A DNA stretch of 7,686 nt from Candidatus Sabulitectum sp. GTDB taxonomy: Bacteria; Fermentibacterota; Fermentibacteria; Fermentibacterales; JCC-6. The stretch lies in assembly GCA_029934845.1 (NCBI GenBank), contig JAOZLN010000095.1, positions 1-7,686 of the forward strand, given 5' to 3'. Shown piece after piece: positions 7,356 through 7,686 of this stretch (the first letter of the stretch is position 1; the number at the start of each line of letters is the position of its first letter). The notes beneath the pieces are model-generated. The model had not been told where the DNA came from. It was given only the letters and a program-made list of their open reading frames with translations, and ran no database searches. The position numbers were made by a program, and so were the translations under genes.

Positions 7356-7360
7356 AGGAG
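7356..7360 (+). promoter_or_regulatory. Ribosome binding site of the lipoprotein gene
   Basis: AGGAG lies 4 bases before ATG 7365. Together with the signal peptide and lipobox directly downstream, it supports that ATG as the true start. Confidence 0.6.
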
Positions 7361-7364
7361 CACC

Positions 7365-7686
7365 ATGAAATTTCTCTTTTTAATTACAGCTGCAATTCTG
7401 GTTCTGGCATGCGGGGCGGCAGAAGAAACCCCCGTTCAGGAAATTGTGCAGGAGGAACTGCCAGCTGTCATCGAAGAGCTTCCCGCTGCCACTTCCGCAG
7501 ATGAGGAAATAGAAGTGGATATGCCGTACACCCTTAGAACCGGGCGAGTCGGGCTGTTTGAGGTAGGAAGCACAGTGGAAGAGATAGAAGAACTGGCTCT
7601 GATGTACGACAATGTACAGATCGAAACTACCGAGCTTCCACCGGGATGGCAGGCTGCTACAACCGTTGACCTGACTTTCGACGATT
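7365..7686 (+). CDS. Predicted lipoprotein, 3' end beyond the window
   Basis: The frame is open from ATG 7365 to the window end, giving 107 residues without a stop. The N-terminus is a classic lipoprotein signal: MKFLFLITAAI, then the lipobox LVLAC, with the lipidated cysteine at residue 16 followed by Gly-Ala-Ala. Residues 20-52 are a low-complexity acidic linker rich in Glu, Pro, Ala and Val (for example EEIEVD at 47-52). Such linkers tether a folded domain away from the membrane. A folded domain seems to begin around residue 53 (MPYTLRTGRVGLFEVGSTVE) and continues off the edge. The GRVGLFEVGSTVEEIEELA stretch has a strand-turn-helix look, as found in several small periplasmic domains, but I cannot name a family. 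It is divergently transcribed from the large secreted protein across a 136-bp spacer, so both may answer to the same envelope-related control. The lipoprotein call is firm; the function is unknown. Confidence 0.8.
   Translation, partial: MKFLFLITAAILVLACGAAEETPVQEIVQEELPAVIEELPAATSADEEIEVDMPYTLRTGRVGLFEVGSTVEEIEELALMYDNVQIETTELPPGWQAATTVDLTFDD

Noticed and set aside
7229..7364. Small RNA, riboswitch or tRNA in the divergent spacer
   Set aside because: The spacer is only 136 bp and already holds two leader regions. No cloverleaf, aptamer-like pairing or hairpin with a T-run was seen.

Overview
The window looks like a chromosomal stretch from a Gram-negative-type bacterium with abundant secreted proteins. 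It shows Shine-Dalgarno starts, a lipobox lipoprotein, and a 1475-residue exported protein that joins FG-GAP/VCBS-type repeats, a transglutaminase-like core and Ig-like modules. Standard bacterial translation (TGA as stop) fits every gene. This style of protein is common in poorly cultured lineages of or near the FCB group, such as Fermentibacteria/Aegiribacteria-like genomes. That placement is an inference from style, not from a marker gene.

Layout, left to right. Bases 1-300 hold the 3' end of an unrecognised plus-strand gene, whose beta-strand-like segments run into a charged helical tail. After a 93-bp gap comes a RecJ-like DHH/DHHA1 phosphoesterase (394-1869). An extended-SDR sugar-nucleotide epimerase (1870-2820) follows with no spacer. 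Its ribosome binding site lies inside the end of the phosphoesterase gene, so the two are almost certainly one transcript and probably translationally coupled. A minus-strand gene (7228-2801) then fills most of the window and overlaps the epimerase tail to tail by 20 bp. A 136-bp divergent spacer separates it from a plus-strand lipoprotein gene that starts at 7365 and runs off the right edge.

How the genes relate. The left block is intracellular: nucleic-acid or oligonucleotide phosphoester hydrolysis plus nucleotide-sugar metabolism, an unusual operon pairing. The right block is envelope-associated: a large secreted or surface multidomain protein divergently transcribed from a lipoprotein. 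No RNA genes, insertion sequences, CRISPR arrays, long repeats or convincing hairpin terminators were seen. The most interesting object is the large secreted transglutaminase-like protein. I do not see clear evidence of an undescribed multi-gene system.
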